NCBI GenBank assembly: GCA_021186555.1
Contig: JAJKFL010000011.1
Location: forward strand, 10,316,001-10,380,000
From: Reticulitermes speratus
Taxonomy: Eukaryota; Arthropoda; Insecta; Blattodea; Rhinotermitidae
Direction: 5' to 3'
Length of the DNA: 64,000 bases
The notes under the pieces were generated by a model. The model saw nothing but the letters and a program-made list of their open reading frames with translations. It was not told the DNA's origin and did no database searches. The translations under genes and the position numbers were made by a program. Below, piece by piece: positions 21,994 to 36,123 of this stretch; the first letter of the stretch is position 1, and each line of letters opens with the position of its first letter.

Positions 21994-24900
21994 TATATAA
22001 ACTGTGTGCATGTGTTGGTGTATGTGGATGATTAGTCACAATGCATGGAATGAAAAATATTAAATTTTAATGTACCAAGTTTTCTGTACTAATAAAGGTT
22101 GTCTTTCATGGTGTACGAATACTATTTGTTAATATGTATAACACAATGGGATGCCAAACATCAAAGTGGAACCTGAAACTTCATTACCAAGCTCACAGGA
22201 GCCTGCTACTGATTCCTACCATGAGTCAATGTCGTCCACTCCACCCACATTACTTACTTTATCATAAAACTTCTAAAAACTTACCAAAATGGCAAGGTTT
22301 CCATCTAGGTGACTCCAGCAGTAATCAATATCTGTAAAATTACGCACAAATTAAGAAGGAAAACATAACACAAGATTAATCACTGAAAAAATAAGAAAAA
22401 AGCATATGTGAATACTGCAAAATTGCTGCTCTTCAGAAGTTCACCAATAATGCTCCCAATAAACATGTCATCCATCCAAAGTTTTCTTTACAAGAAGTAC
22501 AATTGGACAAAATGATATCCTGATACTAATACTTTTGCTTCACATACAAAATGAAGCTCGTACTCAGAAAGCGAGGGGGGGGGGGGGTTCCTCTTACTGG
22601 ACTGTCTCTAATCATTAAACCTCCCAAGGACTAAAACCAACAGCTACAAAGTACAATTTGCATGACATGTAATCCACAAAACTTAAAACTGGTTATCTAG
22701 TTGTCACCCCAGTACGGAAAGTGAAGGAAATGTTACAAAAGTTCACAGTTTTAAAACGAAGTATGGAAAACCATATTGCAGTGCAGCACAAATAAATGCT
22801 ATACTGTGTCACAACAACAATTATTTAAACTGTTATCTTTCACTTTTCTTTCCTAAATTCACAGCAGATTCTTTTTAAATTAGTGAACATTCCAAATTCA
22901 CGGTACTAAGATTGGAGTACGAGCAACACCTTTAGTTATGCAACTTGGCGTTCTTTGGTGTTTATGACGTTACATACAAGGATTATTCTGGAATTGTATT
23001 TTGACATTTACTGGGCCTGTCCATATATTTTGTATCTTTAAGATATGCATTTTATGATACAATTCCAACTTTCAATAATAGTATGTACACCTGTATATGT
23101 CTCCATTGCAACAAGCATGCAAACTGTAATTAGCCATTAGTAATTTGCCACGCAGATACGGTTTTGCTTCACAATGGTTGAGGTTCACAAAAAGAAGTTG
23201 TTGGAACAGTTGTGTAAACAAATATAATATTATGCTACATGGTAACTTATAAATGTGAATTTGGAAGTACTGTACTATGATGTAAAAATGTGATTAATGC
23301 CATAAAAACTTGGTATAAGCACCAAAATTTTAAACAGTAGCCCAGATGAACGCTGAGCAGTGTTTATACATCACTAATAGAATTAGATGTCTCATTTATG
23401 ATCAACCAGTAACTACATATGTATAAAGCATCAGCACACTGTAAAATGTAATAAGTCGGATATAAACAGGGCAAAAACAAAGTGAAAGTCGAGTTACTTA
23501 GTTAAGAAGCATGCTTTACATTTATAAACTTCCTCCACATTTCATCACACATCCTTCAATTTTTTTTTTTTATTTTTTTTTATTACATATTTGCGATAAT
23601 GTTCTCCAAACAGTTGTGTGATTTCATGAATTGGAAGAAGAAAAAAAATGTTACTGTATTCCAGTCTTGTCTGGCCTCTGTCTTGTACTGGATGACTCAG
23701 ATCAACGTGACAAATTATTTGTATGATGCCATGACATTACAAAAATATGCAGTTTAGCTTTAAAATTAATGATACTTTCCTTTTTCTTATTTCAAAACTT
23801 TATTCCTCTCAGGAACAGTTTCCTCATACTTAAAGGGGGATGAATCCTAGAAATTGAAGGGCTTTCAAGTTCAACAACAGAGGCCAACACAAAATTACCC
23901 AGTGAATGGCCACAAATGAATACAAGAACCAACTGTCCTGCATTACCAACAACATATATTCCCATTTTTCCATTCCTTATTTCAACATCCAGCTGGAAAG
24001 AAGTACTCTTCTGTTCCACACCTTGGTGCCAATATTAAAATATTCAAAACTTGTGTCAAAGAAAACACATTTTCTTTAGCCAACAGAATAAACCGTTATC
24101 AATCCATCGACTTACACTCAAACTGTCTTCAGTTGTACCAGCTCTAAAATCAAGCTCTCACTGTTGGTTTTTCCTAAGTTCCTGTCATCTACTGGTTGCT
24201 CTTTGAAATCCTACAGACTTTCTGAAAATTTTGTTTGGACCAACTACTGGAATTCACAAAAATAATTTTGCCTGCAAAGGGTTAATGAAAAACAAAGCAT
24301 CATTCTCAGTATGTACACATGGCAAGAACCACCAACTTCATAATGCTGTCAATACTTCTTTCCCACAAAATGGAACCATAACTGCACCACCATATCATAT
24401 CCAAAAATCTTCTCTGAAGAACAGATATAACAAGAATTTGTCAAGCAGAAACATAATTATCTTTTTCACAGACGTCTGTACAGATTTCAGTAACTCAAGA
24501 TTACTATGGCCCACAGAAAACCATTAAGTTGCTTCATGTTCATACATGAAAAACCCCAGTATGAAATCAAGGAGTCGAGTTTGGATTAGTTTAGTTGGTA
24601 CAACTGAGAAGTACATCAAAGATCCTGTGCAATAGCATTGCGCATACAAATTCATGTTAATGAATCAGCTGAATATAAACTGTTTTATAAAAAATATTTC
24701 TGTGAACATTTGTATGTGCACATGTAAATGATTACTGCTGAAAGCATGTCCACGCATCAAAAATGCAGACCTATTACCACACAGTTCACATCATATATTA
24801 TCAACTGGAATACATACACAATCCTAAATAGTGATAGTCTGCATCAGTTCCCTATGTTGTAACAAACCATCCCATCTCAATCCCAGTAAACATGCCACCT

Positions 24901-25395
24901 ATGTTTCCAAAGAACATGTATGTGCTTCATACAAGGGTTCTGTAACGTGAACACACATGCTGCACTTACGATCACTGGCAAAGCCCAAATTACTTTTTAG
25001 CAATGCTCACACATATGTATGACAGTGATAAATTTTCTTCTATAGTTTTCCTGCAAGATAAAATAGGGGTTTAGGAAAACAAGGTACTCAAAAAATTCAG
25101 CCACCTCCATGTTATGCTAATACTCTGGCACACATAATGTCATGAAGGTCTGTATGCATGCCACAGTCAGTCAGTTGGATCCCTACAGTTTACTCAGGAT
25201 GCAATCAATAATACCTTCACATTCACTCCATCCAACACAGTCTTTCATTTTATTTTGAATTTATCACTTCTCTTATGATTTTCACATCCTCTTCCCTCAA
25301 TATTTCCCATTCATTTTCAGCCCTCCTCCTACTGGTCTGCTAGCCTCCTGTCTCTTTGCTTTACTCATCTTGGTTCCCCACATTATACTTTTAAT
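21994..25395. other. Anonymous DNA
   Basis: No exon or named element. It contains a run of 13 G at 22575-22587. A modest minus-strand frame at 23792-24019 has no recognisable domain. Confidence 0.3.
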
Positions 25396-25397
25396 TC

Positions 25398-25660
25398 CCT
25401 GGCCATGACATGGCTCAGGCAGTTGTTTGCCAGCGGCTCAACATGGAGGCACAGGTTCAATCCAGGACAGTCCATGTGGAATCTGTGGTACATGTTGGCA
25501 ATGGGACTGATTCGTTTCAGAATACTTAGGTGTTCCATTGCATCATTCCATGAATGCTCCGTACTCACATTTCATTCATCTACCAACATTACATTTTCGA
25601 AACTGACAGCAACATTAAACAAAATACTTCAACCCCCTCAGCCACAGCTCTGCCCTGGTC
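25398..25660 (+). repeat. tRNA-derived SINE
   Basis: A head with A-box-like tggctcaggcag and B-box ggttcaatcc, 36 bp apart, is followed by a body of about 200 bp ending near an A-rich stretch at about 25615-25625. The spacing fits an RNA polymerase III internal promoter. Presumed short interspersed element mobilised by a LINE partner. Confidence 0.55.
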
Positions 25661-25757
25661 CATCTTGACATAATGTCCACACCATCATTTCCATGCATGG
25701 CATATTCACCTACCTCTATGACATGGACAGCAGGTTTCATTGAAACATCCACATATA

Positions 25758-25932
25758 CAGTAGAACCCGGATAAGAAGTCCCCGCATAAGAAGTTTTCCC
25801 CTGTAAGAAGTCTGATTTTTAAAGTCCCAAAATCCTATTGCTTTTAATAAGCTTCCCTCTTAATAAGTCTTCCTGCTTAAGGAGTCCCTAATCTTCTGGT
25901 CCCTTGAAAGACTTCTTAACAGGGTTCTACTG
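25758..25932. mobile_element. Tigger/pogo-type MITE, copy 1
   Basis: 175 bp running from cagtagaacccgg to gggttctactg, flanked by TA on both sides (25756-25757 and 25933-25934). CAGTAGAACC is a typical Tigger-group terminus. The motif taagaagt (or a close variant) recurs at short intervals inside both arms, starting gataagaagt, cataagaagt, gtaagaagt. There is no coding capacity. Confidence 0.8.
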
Positions 25933-25934
25933 TA

Positions 25935-28850
25935 TATCTACAAGATTATATATACGGTGTCTCAACTCAGATGGACACTGTCAAAGTCACCACTGTGAGA
26001 AACTCAATTCCCACAATGTTTCCGGACATTTTCTACTTCTCTCTCTCTCTCTGTCACGTACGCACACATGCTGAAGTCCTCTGTGTAAATGTCATTCACA
26101 GTATAGTTCTTATAAGAGGCGAAAAAGATCTCATAATTACACAATACACCAAATCTGCATACAAATGTGTAATGTTGCAACACATAGTCATAACAAGTGC
26201 AGCCAGTGTTAACACATACATGCATTCATTCAACTTGTAACTTTCTGCTCCATACTTGCAGTGCAATGACTGAAGCTACCAGTTCTTTGCATCCTTACAA
26301 TTTTCTACTGCATGCTTTCTGCTCTTGTCCTGTCATTTTCTTCCTTTTTATGTATTACATTTTGTGTTTACGTAACGGCCTGCTGTAAAATACAAATCTT
26401 GTCACACAATCTTAAAAAATGAACTGAATTCTTGCAGCCAACTTCTGGGATGTGACACTGCAGTTTTCAGTACAAAATGTAACAATGTTTCAGAGCAAAC
26501 CACTGCTTCCATAACCAGGGTACATGAATAATCTGTGAAGGCAAATGATGATGCAGATGTTTGGATCAGGTGGACAGCAGATCTTAGGCATAAACAAAAG
26601 TGCACGGGCGAAGGCATGTAGGGGTGCAGAGAAAGAAAATGGGAACCTTATAAGGATCGATTGTGTAAGTGCAGTGAGAAATATTAATAAAAGACAATAA
26701 AAATAACAAAAATAAAACAAAAGTAAAAACAGGGAACAGAAAGGAGGGTAAGCATGAAGAGTCAGTAAAGGGGAGACAGAGGCTGTGGGCGGTATCTATA
26801 TGCAATCTTTGATTCACATGGCTTATTCATCTACCCAATGATGGCGGCAAGGTTCTTCTGTGAGATTAACAGTCTAGAAAATGACAACAGAAGACATGTG
26901 GGAAAAGAAAGTGGGGCAAAAAAGAGGGAAAAGAAAACCACAGGTATGAGGTCAGTACTTGATAAAATCTATGATTAAGTATTTAAAAAAAAAGTCTCAA
27001 ACACAGATGACTAGACACTTGAAATGCAAATTCTGTAGTGTGTAGAGAATACTTTTTTTTTTTACATAGGTAGCAGTCACCTACCCACGCTGTCTCGCCA
27101 GGCTGAAGTCCCAAACCACAATCTCTGCATTCCTTAAATACCTTCCAAGTCCAAGTCAGACCACACAGTGTCATGTTCCACTAGCAAATTATCTTCTGCC
27201 ACAGCTGTCAAAACTTAAGTCTCCACAGAATTAGCTGTACCAAAAAGGCACTTACACTCCTCTTTTACATACTATTATCACTCATGTTTGGTGGTGATGG
27301 TGCTAGTTGTGATGGCCACAGTATTATTATTATTATTATTATTATTATAGTAGTAGTAGTAGTAGTAAGAACCATAAATTCAATAAACAGTATCATGGTC
27401 AGCACTTCCAGCCAGGACAGTTAGTCTGATATCTGAGCTCTTAAATGTCATACGAACATCTCAGAAACATAATCTTCCCCAAGAAAATACAGTAAAAGAC
27501 AATCAGACATTAGAGGATCTGGAAAGCTCTATTACCCAGAAAATCAGAAGCCTCATTACACTTCCCCATTTCATCAACTGGCAGCAACCAGCAAAGGTTC
27601 CAGAAGTTCAACCATTATTGGTGTCTTGATGGTTTTATGCACGCACACATGCGTACACACACACACACACACAAATATTACATAAGTAGTGGCAAAAAGG
27701 GAATAGAAAGTGCGGTAAGGAAAACAGGACATGACATGAAGTAAAAAATTAAATGGTTTCGTCCATGAGGATGCTAGATACACAAGAGGCACGTTTAACA
27801 TCTGAAAAAAAATGCAATATCCAGCATGCCTTTGGCCTTGGAAGTTCCAGATATCAACTTTTACTGTAATGTGCAACATACATATATTCACTCACATTTT
27901 AGCCCTACAAAGGTGAAGGTTATGTAACTTGGAAAGAACTGGCAGGAATGTGCCATGAAGTGGCTAAGTAGCCTATTACAAGATTACATGCAGGTACTTG
28001 TCTGTGAGGCAAACCACGATAAACCTCAACAAGCTGATGCTCCAGGAATACTAAAAGAAGGGCATAAAAACGTTACAACAGGGTACAGACAAGGAAACAG
28101 AAACTTAAGATCGTTTCTTAGCAACTTCCATGCAACTTTGCAACGTTTCACCAGTCCCTCCAAAATCACTGGATTAACACAGCTGCCATTACTTTCAAAG
28201 TGTTCTCCAGCCTCCACTCATTAACCAACAATTTAACTAGGCATAAGGCAGCGTGCCATACACAAGGCAATCCAAAATGTTAACCACAAAATGGTGCATA
28301 TGTTTGTTTTGCACAAATTGTTTCTCTTATTCTGCCACAGAATATAACAATGAATAAACAAATTACCTTTAGGTTTTTATGAATATTTAGAGCACCCAGT
28401 AATTAAACAAGCTGCAGTGTGAACTGCTGAGTCAATAGCCTTACCATCTTATTTGTCTATTTATTTATTTACTTAAACTGAGGTAACAATAACAAACACT
28501 ATTTTGAAATTTAACGAAAATGATCATGTACGATTATAATGAGATGGAAAAGGGAAGGAAGGCACCATCCACCCAGCTAATTAAAAAGTTAACACTGACA
28601 AGTATATTTATGAAGTCTGAATGTCATAAAATCAAAAATTTTGTGACCTGTAAGGCAGCTTATGATTGCTAATATACATACTAAAACTGGAAAGACTGGC
28701 TCACAGCAGAGATGTGTTATATAATGTTGCCTGTAAAGCTGTATATCAACAAATATAAGTGGTTTAGTGTTTCCTATTTTTAATTATCTTTTTTTATATA
28801 ATTCTAGTTTTTATTAAGGCTGCATGCCAGTAATGAATGATTGGTGTACC
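25935..28850. other. Anonymous DNA with several microsatellites
   Basis: It includes (CT)n at about 26039-26053, (TAT)n and (AGT)n at about 27322-27367, and (AC)n at 27654-27673. No exon is supported. Frames at 26490-26817 and 27955-28224 show no family features. Confidence 0.35.
27322..27367 (+). repeat. Compound (TAT)n(AGT)n microsatellite
   Basis: About nine att/tat units run directly into about six agt units. Confidence 0.9.
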
Positions 28851-30340
28851 AATACTGGTGCATGTACCACAGTTTGAACAACCATGTACTAGCTCACGTT
28901 GTTATGTACTGAAGCTGGAATGCAAAACTAATACTAGTGCTAAAAGTTCAATTTATCGCAATCAACTGTGACTGCTGTCCTCAAAGATATATACAGACTT
29001 CTTGAAGGAGTAAAGAAAGCTGCTTCTTTGTTACCTACAGCAGCAAGAAGCATGGACTTCCTGTTGAAATGGGAACATTCTCATTCTCTGTGTGTACGAT
29101 AAATTTCAGTGTCTGTGCCTTTACACCTAACCGAAACTCGACCTCAAACAGAATAGTGGCAAGAGTACTAGTGACGAAACAATCCAGGCAAGCAACCAAT
29201 AAGCAAGGGGTGAGTTTGTCATCTACAAGCCATACAATCTCCACAATACTAGCACTGAAGGTAAAGCATCAAGCGTTGATGATGCAAATGAGTTCCCTAA
29301 AATGTTGGTGAATTTCTGTAAAAAGTGTGGATATTGTCCCCAGCAAACTGTTATGTGGACGAGCAGCTTTTCAGGAAAAAGATGCCTTCCAGAATGTACA
29401 ACACTAAGGTGAAGCCTATGCCTCGATTTCAACAAGTCCAGGCAGACTAAACCTTGTTGCTACTTGCTTAATGATAGTGATTTCAAGTTGAAGTCAGTGC
29501 TTATGCACCATGCCAAAAACCCCAGGGCACCACAGGGCTATCCTAAGGGTCAACTCCTAGTGATGTGGAAGTCCAAACATAAAGCTTCGGCCACTGCAGC
29601 AATTTTTGAATAATGGTTTATCAATCATTTTGTTCTTGCAATAAAGAATAACCTTCCATTCCAGGCACCACAAATTTTCAACAACATCTATGGTCATGCT
29701 AATTCATTGCTGATGTCAACCCGTACACCAACATTCTCCTTTGTCACCAAACACCACGTCTTTTCTTTAGCCAGTGGATTAGGGTGCGACTGCATCCTTT
29801 TAAGGCCCACTACCTCAGCTGTGCACTTGCCCAGGTCATCAGTGACAAACTGTTCAAGGTCCAGACATCAAGGAATTCTGAAAGGTGTATAACATTTTGG
29901 ATGCAGTTAATAACAATTGAGAAGACTGGAAAGAAAAGAAGGACTTACCCTCAAAGCAGTATGGCAACATTCGTGCTGACTAAATTCTTGAAACATATTG
30001 CACAATTAGGTCTCACTTATGAAGTTGCTTAGATGGCTGATCAACTTGAGCTTGAGGTTTCACCTGAAGACTGATACAGCTCCCACAATGCTATTATCAG
30101 CAACTCATTAATCAAGACTGCTTAAGTTGGAAGAGCAATGGATTATAATCAGGCCAGCATTCCAGACACACCTTCCTCCTCCATCCATGGTAGCTAGGCA
30201 TTGTAATAAGGCATTTAGGATGCCAGTGGGTGCAATGACGATTGCTGATGATGACACTCCAACTGTGAGGACAACTACAAGTTTATGCCTCCTTGGGACT
30301 TTATATAGCAAGCTCATGGACTGCACCACCATTCACAGCA
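28850..30340 (+). mobile_element. Tigger (TIGD1-like) transposon fossil, nearly full gene span
   Basis: Plus-strand pieces appear in the correct order for a Tigger transposase. First is an N-terminal psq-type helix-turn-helix, STVTAVLKDIYRLLEGVKKAAS (about 28960-29030). A CENP-B-type region follows, then LHNTSTEGKASSVDDANEFPKML (about 29240-29310) and CGYCPQQ. Next come DFKLKSVLMHHAKNPRA--GYPKGQLLVMWKSKHKA (about 29480-29590) and AIFE-WFINHFVLAIKNNLPFQAP. The tail is FKAHYLSCALAQ and MADQLELEVSPED (about 30030-30070). The catalytic Asp motifs (VDETG, DNAPGH) are eroded and many frames are used. It abuts the mariner fossil to its right. Confidence 0.75.
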
Positions 30341-30344
30341 TTTC

Positions 30345-31345
30345 ATGAAGTGGAATGATGTGCTCCCTGGGCTTTTGATTGAGTGATGGTGATACCACTA
30401 TACCTCTGTCCCTTTAATGCCATTCTAACTTTTCAGAAAAGAAAGAAGCAGCACAGCACTAAATCTGGCCAGCTGGGAGGGTATGGAACAATAGTCATGT
30501 TATTTTTAGCCAGAAAACTATGAACAGACAATGCACAATAAACATGTGTACTGTCATGGTAGAGATACCAATTTCCTGAATTTCACATTTCAGGTCTCTT
30601 GCCATACACTTCCCAGCAGACACTGTGATGTGTAGATGTAATAATGCTGATTTACTGTTAGTCCTTGCAGCACAAATTCACAAATTCTCTCAAAGTAAAA
30701 AAAATATATATACAGTATATTTATTTCTTTCGTATTTCAGCAAACTGATCTTGCCTTTTGTGGGCATGCAGATGATGGGTGGGGCTCTTCCTGCTGGGAT
30801 AACTGGCTTGGTTTCTGTGCTCTACCCTTAAACCCACATCTCATCGCCTGTGATCTATGAACGGAATTCAGTCTTATTCAAGCCTCTCCTGAAGGTCCGG
30901 CACAATATGATTCTCCTTCTGCTCATCACTCGGCAGGTGGGACATGAATGTGGCAGCAATCTGATAATTCAGATTGTTTCAAAATGCTCTAGACTACCCA
31001 AATAAAATTTCCAACATGTTAACAACTTCACAGACAGTGACTTCGGTTTTCAAGGACAAGTTCTTTCATTGAATCCACATTTTTAATCTCTTTTGCTTGT
31101 CAGTGGACATTCTGAGTGGTCAGCATCTTCAACAAAGGTTGCACCACTTTTAAACTTAGAAAAGCACTCAAAAAAAAAAAGAAAAAAAGAAAAAAGTCTG
31201 TTCTTGCCACTGTCTGCACTCCAAAAGCTGCTTTCAACATTCTGAAGTGTCCATAGTAATTTTTTCCCAGTTCGAAACAGAATTTGATGCACACTGTTCT
31301 TTGAACTCTGCCAGTATCTATGTATGTCAAAATAACATACGGAAC
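30345..31345 (-). mobile_element. mariner fossil, most of the gene present
   Basis: Reading the minus strand from right to left gives first CIKFCFELGKNYYGHFRMLKAAFG and K-VVQPLLKMLTTQ, the mariner HTH with the K-G-R-SVEDD linker in eroded form. A weakened first-catalytic region lies near 30870. Then LYHDSTHVYCALSVHSFLAKNNMTIVPYPPSWPDL (about 30430-30550), equivalent to LLHDNAPCHTAL...VVPHPPYSPDL, and FFLF-KVRMALKGQRYS. A poly(A)-type tract at about 31170-31198 disrupts the HTH. Broken in many places. Terminal repeats were not recognised. Confidence 0.65.
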
Positions 31346-31410
31346 ATGTAGTTAAAAAGATCTTAGTCTATGATCAAAAGTCCTACAGCCTTAGACCAAG
31401 CAGAAAGTGA

Positions 31411-31530
31411 CACAGCAGACTCCACTAACATAGTGGCAGCAGTAATTTGATGCTGCTGTCCATGCAGAAACACAGCAGACTCCACTAACATAGTGGCAGC
31501 AGTAATTTGATGATGCTGTCCATGCAGAAA
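31411..31530 (+). repeat. Exact-period 60-bp tandem duplication
   Basis: Bases 31411-31470 and 31471-31530 are the same 60 bp with one difference (tgctgctg versus tgatgctg). The near identity points to a recent duplication. Confidence 0.95.
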
Positions 31531-34500
31531 CTATCTGATTGTGCCAAGCATATACATATTTGAGTGCCAGTTCCTACACACTGATCTTGATGGAAACAGA
31601 GCAGATCACTCCAACGCTGGACTTCAACCAACTACGACATGACAGATACGGCAATACAGTTTTAGTGAGCCAGTAACAATGCACGTAAAAACCGGTACAA
31701 ACAAAAGTGGCACACAAAATGTGGAGGGGAGTGAACTTAAAGCTTCAACAAGCAAGTACAAAGTTTAAAAAAATACAAACAATACTGTTTTCAATAACCA
31801 AGATGTTATCCTTCCGTCAAGGACATGATCCCAAGGAGATAGTGATTGATGAAACTGACCTCTTTTTCTGCAGACTTTCACAGATGATGTGTTAGTGGCA
31901 CGAACTATCAAAGAAAAAGTAACGATAAAAAATTGGCACATACTAATAAACAGCACAACTTTTCACTAAACCTTTATACCCCTACACATTCTGTAACAAA
32001 CATACATTCGTTTGTAGCTTCATACCAGCCTTTACAAAATGGAAACCTGTACACAAAAGAAAGCTTCCTTAGCTCCATTTTTAACAGGTGAAGTGCCATT
32101 GCAATGCACATGATTTGAACCTCATCCTGTAACCCCCAATCCTTTCCTATGGACAGTGGTGAAGCCTTTAGTTCCTTGAGATTTTCACAAGCATCAGCCC
32201 CACATAAACATACAATCTATAACATAACTTGTCGGTAACCCAAAACTGTGGAATTTTCATGAAAGAGATGGGTACTTACATGAAGCACTGAATACATGCA
32301 ATCCTGTGATAAGTCTTTCAAAAACTTGACAAGTTCTCCTTACAAATTTGTGCTTTTGTTACTGAAAGTTGAGATCAATATTGTGTTTTAAACCCCTTTG
32401 TGGCAGTTCACCAAATCACTCTTGTCTGGGGGGGGGAATGCAGTTAAAGGAGTTGCATACCACTGGTTTAAAACTTCACTGAAGAATACTTACTTCAACT
32501 CCAATTTTTAAAACACTGCAACAATCAATATCAAGGTTAATTACTTGATTCAGCAATCTCTAAGCAGGGGTGAACCTTAACATGTCATATTAGACAATCT
32601 TACGTGATTACAATTATGACCGTGTTAATTCTACTATGGCATCTTAACAGACTGGCATATGAATGTGTTCGTAAGCTACCACTGGTCAAATACAACAATA
32701 TAATGGGCTTTCTGAAAGAATACAATTAACCACAGTACTGGTTGGAGAACTTCCAGTAATAATTAAAAGCAGCAGATCAGCTACTTAGCACACAATCTTT
32801 TATAAAAACGTTAAATAACATTTTTATTTGAACTATATCTTCATACTCATATTTAATGTTCTGCGTGTTTATTTATACACAGACAGGTCATCAAAGTGTT
32901 AATATAAGTGGCTTCTACATTAATTCAGCCATCAGTGGAATGACCTTTCATCCTCACTGCACTTCATTCAATCTCTGCAATACCAGCTTAAAAAACAAGA
33001 TTGTGTGTGGTCCTATTCCCAATAACTTGGCAAGCCTTCAGCCTAATAAAGTGTTGCTACATGACTGATCATCTTCAGTGCTGTCAACTTCAAAACATTC
33101 TCAAATACTGCTGTCATCAACACTTCCACAGGATGCCATACCTTGCCTGATGCCAGCTACTTTGGTACTGAAATTTAATCTGCTTAGACACTGAGGCAAT
33201 CTGTGCCCATGAATTGACAATGGTGGTAGAAGTCACCATCTGATGCCTTGGGCACTTCAGATGCAGTACACAGCACATCTTAAAAAATGTGAGATTGTCA
33301 ATCATATACAAACTTTTGGAGACTTCCTCTATGCAGCAACATCTCATTGGCCTACCAGTTGAATTTGTAGACATTTGACATCAGGCTGAACACTGCCTGT
33401 CTCTAGAACATAATTCAGATGTGACGGTGCACTGACCACAACTGCCGCTGCCGCCACCACCACCACCAGAAAAACGTTTCAGACATGTTAATTTTACGTG
33501 CTCCTGTATTGCTAAGTTGTATCAAACCACTTTTTAAAAAATAAAAAAATTCACGCAGCCTCTTTTAGATAAAAATGACTGCAAGTTTGTTTTCTGCTCT
33601 TTTCAAGAAATATAATTTAAGAGCTTCTCCCATTACACCAAGCTTGACTTTGCTACTAGTTTTATGGTCACATGCACTCCATTCAGTTTCAAAAGCAGTC
33701 TGTTGGTAACACCTCCAAAATAATCCCATTTCATCACCACTGCTCCAGCTGTAGATTTTCGGTCAAAACGAGTTCCTGAAAATAACTACAAAATTCACTG
33801 GCAGCATGCTGATCACCACTTAACATATCCCTTGCACACCATTTTCCAAATACCATTCCACAATCTCAATGTTAAACAACCACAGCAGGCACTGAACTTA
33901 TCTCATTGAAGAAATGTGTGCTTTATAGCATATTTTCTTTCACTAAAGGGAGAAATGTAAGACTTTTGACATCAACATGCTATCTGTGTAGACATTACCT
34001 ACCACGAACATGTAAATAAATGCATAACTTATTACATGCATATGACACAAAATAAATTTCCAGAAAAATGTTAATATGGACCAATATGAACCACCCTTAA
34101 CACCAAACATTAAAAGATACACATAGCTAATATACAGTCTGCTGTGGAATACAGTCCCTGCATTAATTAATTTTTAATAGAAGGTTTTAAACCTGTAATA
34201 ACTTCACAATCTCATTACAGAATCAGGCCATGCAATTTGACACACACTCTTTCACGTGGAATGTACTAAACCATCCACACAACACCCCATGTTGTCACTA
34301 TAATTTTACATATATATAAGCTATATAAAACATAGTTGCTATAATTTTATCAAATAGTATACAAAGGGTGTTTCAGGAGGAATCAATCGCACATCTGGAA
34401 AAGGTTCCTTAGGTAAAAATTACATCGATGTAACCAACAAGATGGGCAATGTACATATAAATACAAAATTGAGGCGCATTCACTTAACCATTGTTGCCGT

Positions 34501-34655
34501 GGAAAAGCAGTAAATATTACATATTCTGAGTGTGTGTAACCTTACTTATCCAGCATGCAATGCGCATGCGCTGTATTATACTGTCAGGCTCTACCATATT
34601 TTTCCACCATCTCTCATAAAAGGTACGATTTTCCGGGAAAAATTTATTGTACATA
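31531..34655. other. Anonymous DNA
   Basis: No supported exon. It contains a 9-G run at 32428-32436, a short ccgctgccgccaccacc triplet tract at about 33447-33470, and at about 34370 a gggtgtttcaggaggaa string that looks like the edge of a dispersed repeat. Confidence 0.3.
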
Positions 34656-34800
34656 AAATGTGTGTTTTGATTTTCTTTACAAATTTGTCTGAAACATTTC
34701 TCATTCTAAGAAGAATTCAGTGAGATACTACCATAAATTTACAGTCTTCATGAAAGTACCTGTTATTCTAGTCAGATTTTAATGAAACTTGAATTTTCTG
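34656..34800 (+). repeat. Dispersed repeat, copy A (partner at 61757)
   Basis: It shares aaatgtgtgttttgatt, then ctgaaacattt, then aagaa--cagt-aga, then gtacctgttatt and cagttttaa-aa-cttgaa with 61757-61880, with an extra block of about 25 bp. Unclassified. The partner's tail resembles a LINE 3' end. Confidence 0.6.
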
Positions 34801-35482
34801 AGAAAGGGGTTCATCTGGGTCAGAATAGGATCATATCAGGTTCTTGTGAACATGGAACTGAATCTCTGTTGCACTATCCTACCACCATTTATACATTAGC
34901 CTCACCTCAAACGAGCAATTATAATTATCAAGATCACCTGGAAGGAAGAGCAAGAAGAAAAATGGAACATCTAAATTCATTTATGCTGAATATAAAAATG
35001 TACTGAAATAAGGCTACTCAAATTACATTTCCTACATAACTGTTAAAACATTCACACCAGAAAATATGTGAGGTCACAGATCCTTATGAGATTAATATTT
35101 TATGTACTGCACGAAGTGTTCAAGCAATGACACATTTGACAAAATCTCATGATTTGATTTGTTCTGTAGATTATGGTTTATGTAGATTATGGTTTATATT
35201 TGAATGATATGAAAGACAGTTCAATTCACAACAATTAACGTAGGCCCCACTCCCAATCCAAGTATCACATTCCAATCAAATCTTGTCAGCAGTTTTGAGG
35301 ATCAAACAGTGGACATAATACAATCTCACTTCATGTGTAAATTCTATGCACTTTTGCTAAGAACACACAAAAATCTCATACGGGTATGGTACAGCCACTC
35401 TAAATGGCCTCATCATTGAAGAGGTATGTAAATCAGAATGTGTATTAGAAACACTTAAAAATCACATCCATCTGATACATAC

Positions 35483-35530
<48 letters not shown>

Positions 35531-36035
35531 TACATATACATACACACACATGCACACATCATATACCCACATTAGTGTATGCCAACTTATGAACATAACA
35601 TGTACCTTGAAATACACTGGCAAGCTGAATGTTCGGAAGCTGCCTTTTTCCACAAACAAGTCAGCACTGCATTCCTGAATAATCAAAAGTCAAGTTTCCT
35701 AGTATAATTCAAGTGAGAGTTGCAGAATTAGAACAAATTTGAAACAAATTTAATTCTGTTATACAAAGCTATCAGTACGTCTCAGAGACAACTTCTAACA
35801 GATCGCTGCTCCCATGAATTGAGGAACATTATTTCATTTGGCAGACCAATTTATAGTTGACCTTGCTGAAAATTTTGCTGATGCTTGACAAGGTGATGAT
35901 GGAGATTGTGGATTGTTCTCTACTCTCTTGAAAAGACTGCTCATATGCAAGTTTAGTAACTTCCTCTGCAAATGCAGTTGTCATTCCTAAAGCAATATTT
36001 TTTCCCAGTAGAACTTCCTAACAATTTTTTTGGTT
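34801..36035. other. Anonymous DNA with a (TA)n tract
   Basis: A 16-bp tandem pair (tgtagattatggttta twice) lies near 35163-35194, and a (TA)n microsatellite at 35486-35526 runs into (CA)-rich sequence. No exon recognised. Confidence 0.4.
35486..35526 (+). repeat. (TA)n microsatellite
   Basis: About twenty uninterrupted TA units. Confidence 0.95.
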
Positions 36036-36043
36036 TGTTAAAC

Positions 36044-36091
36044 CAGTGGTATTCAACCTGGGGTACATGAAGACATCTTAGGGGGTATGTT

Positions 36092-36123
<32 letters not shown>

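Noticed and set aside
23792-24019. 75-codon minus-strand frame that looked like an extracellular domain
   Set aside because: No cysteines or motif to support it, and no splice sites in phase.
32385-32480. Short segment bounded by ttttaaac-like words and ending ataccactg, suggestive of a tiny hAT footprint
   Set aside because: The flanking words are not identical 8-mers, and the left end does not match a hAT terminus.
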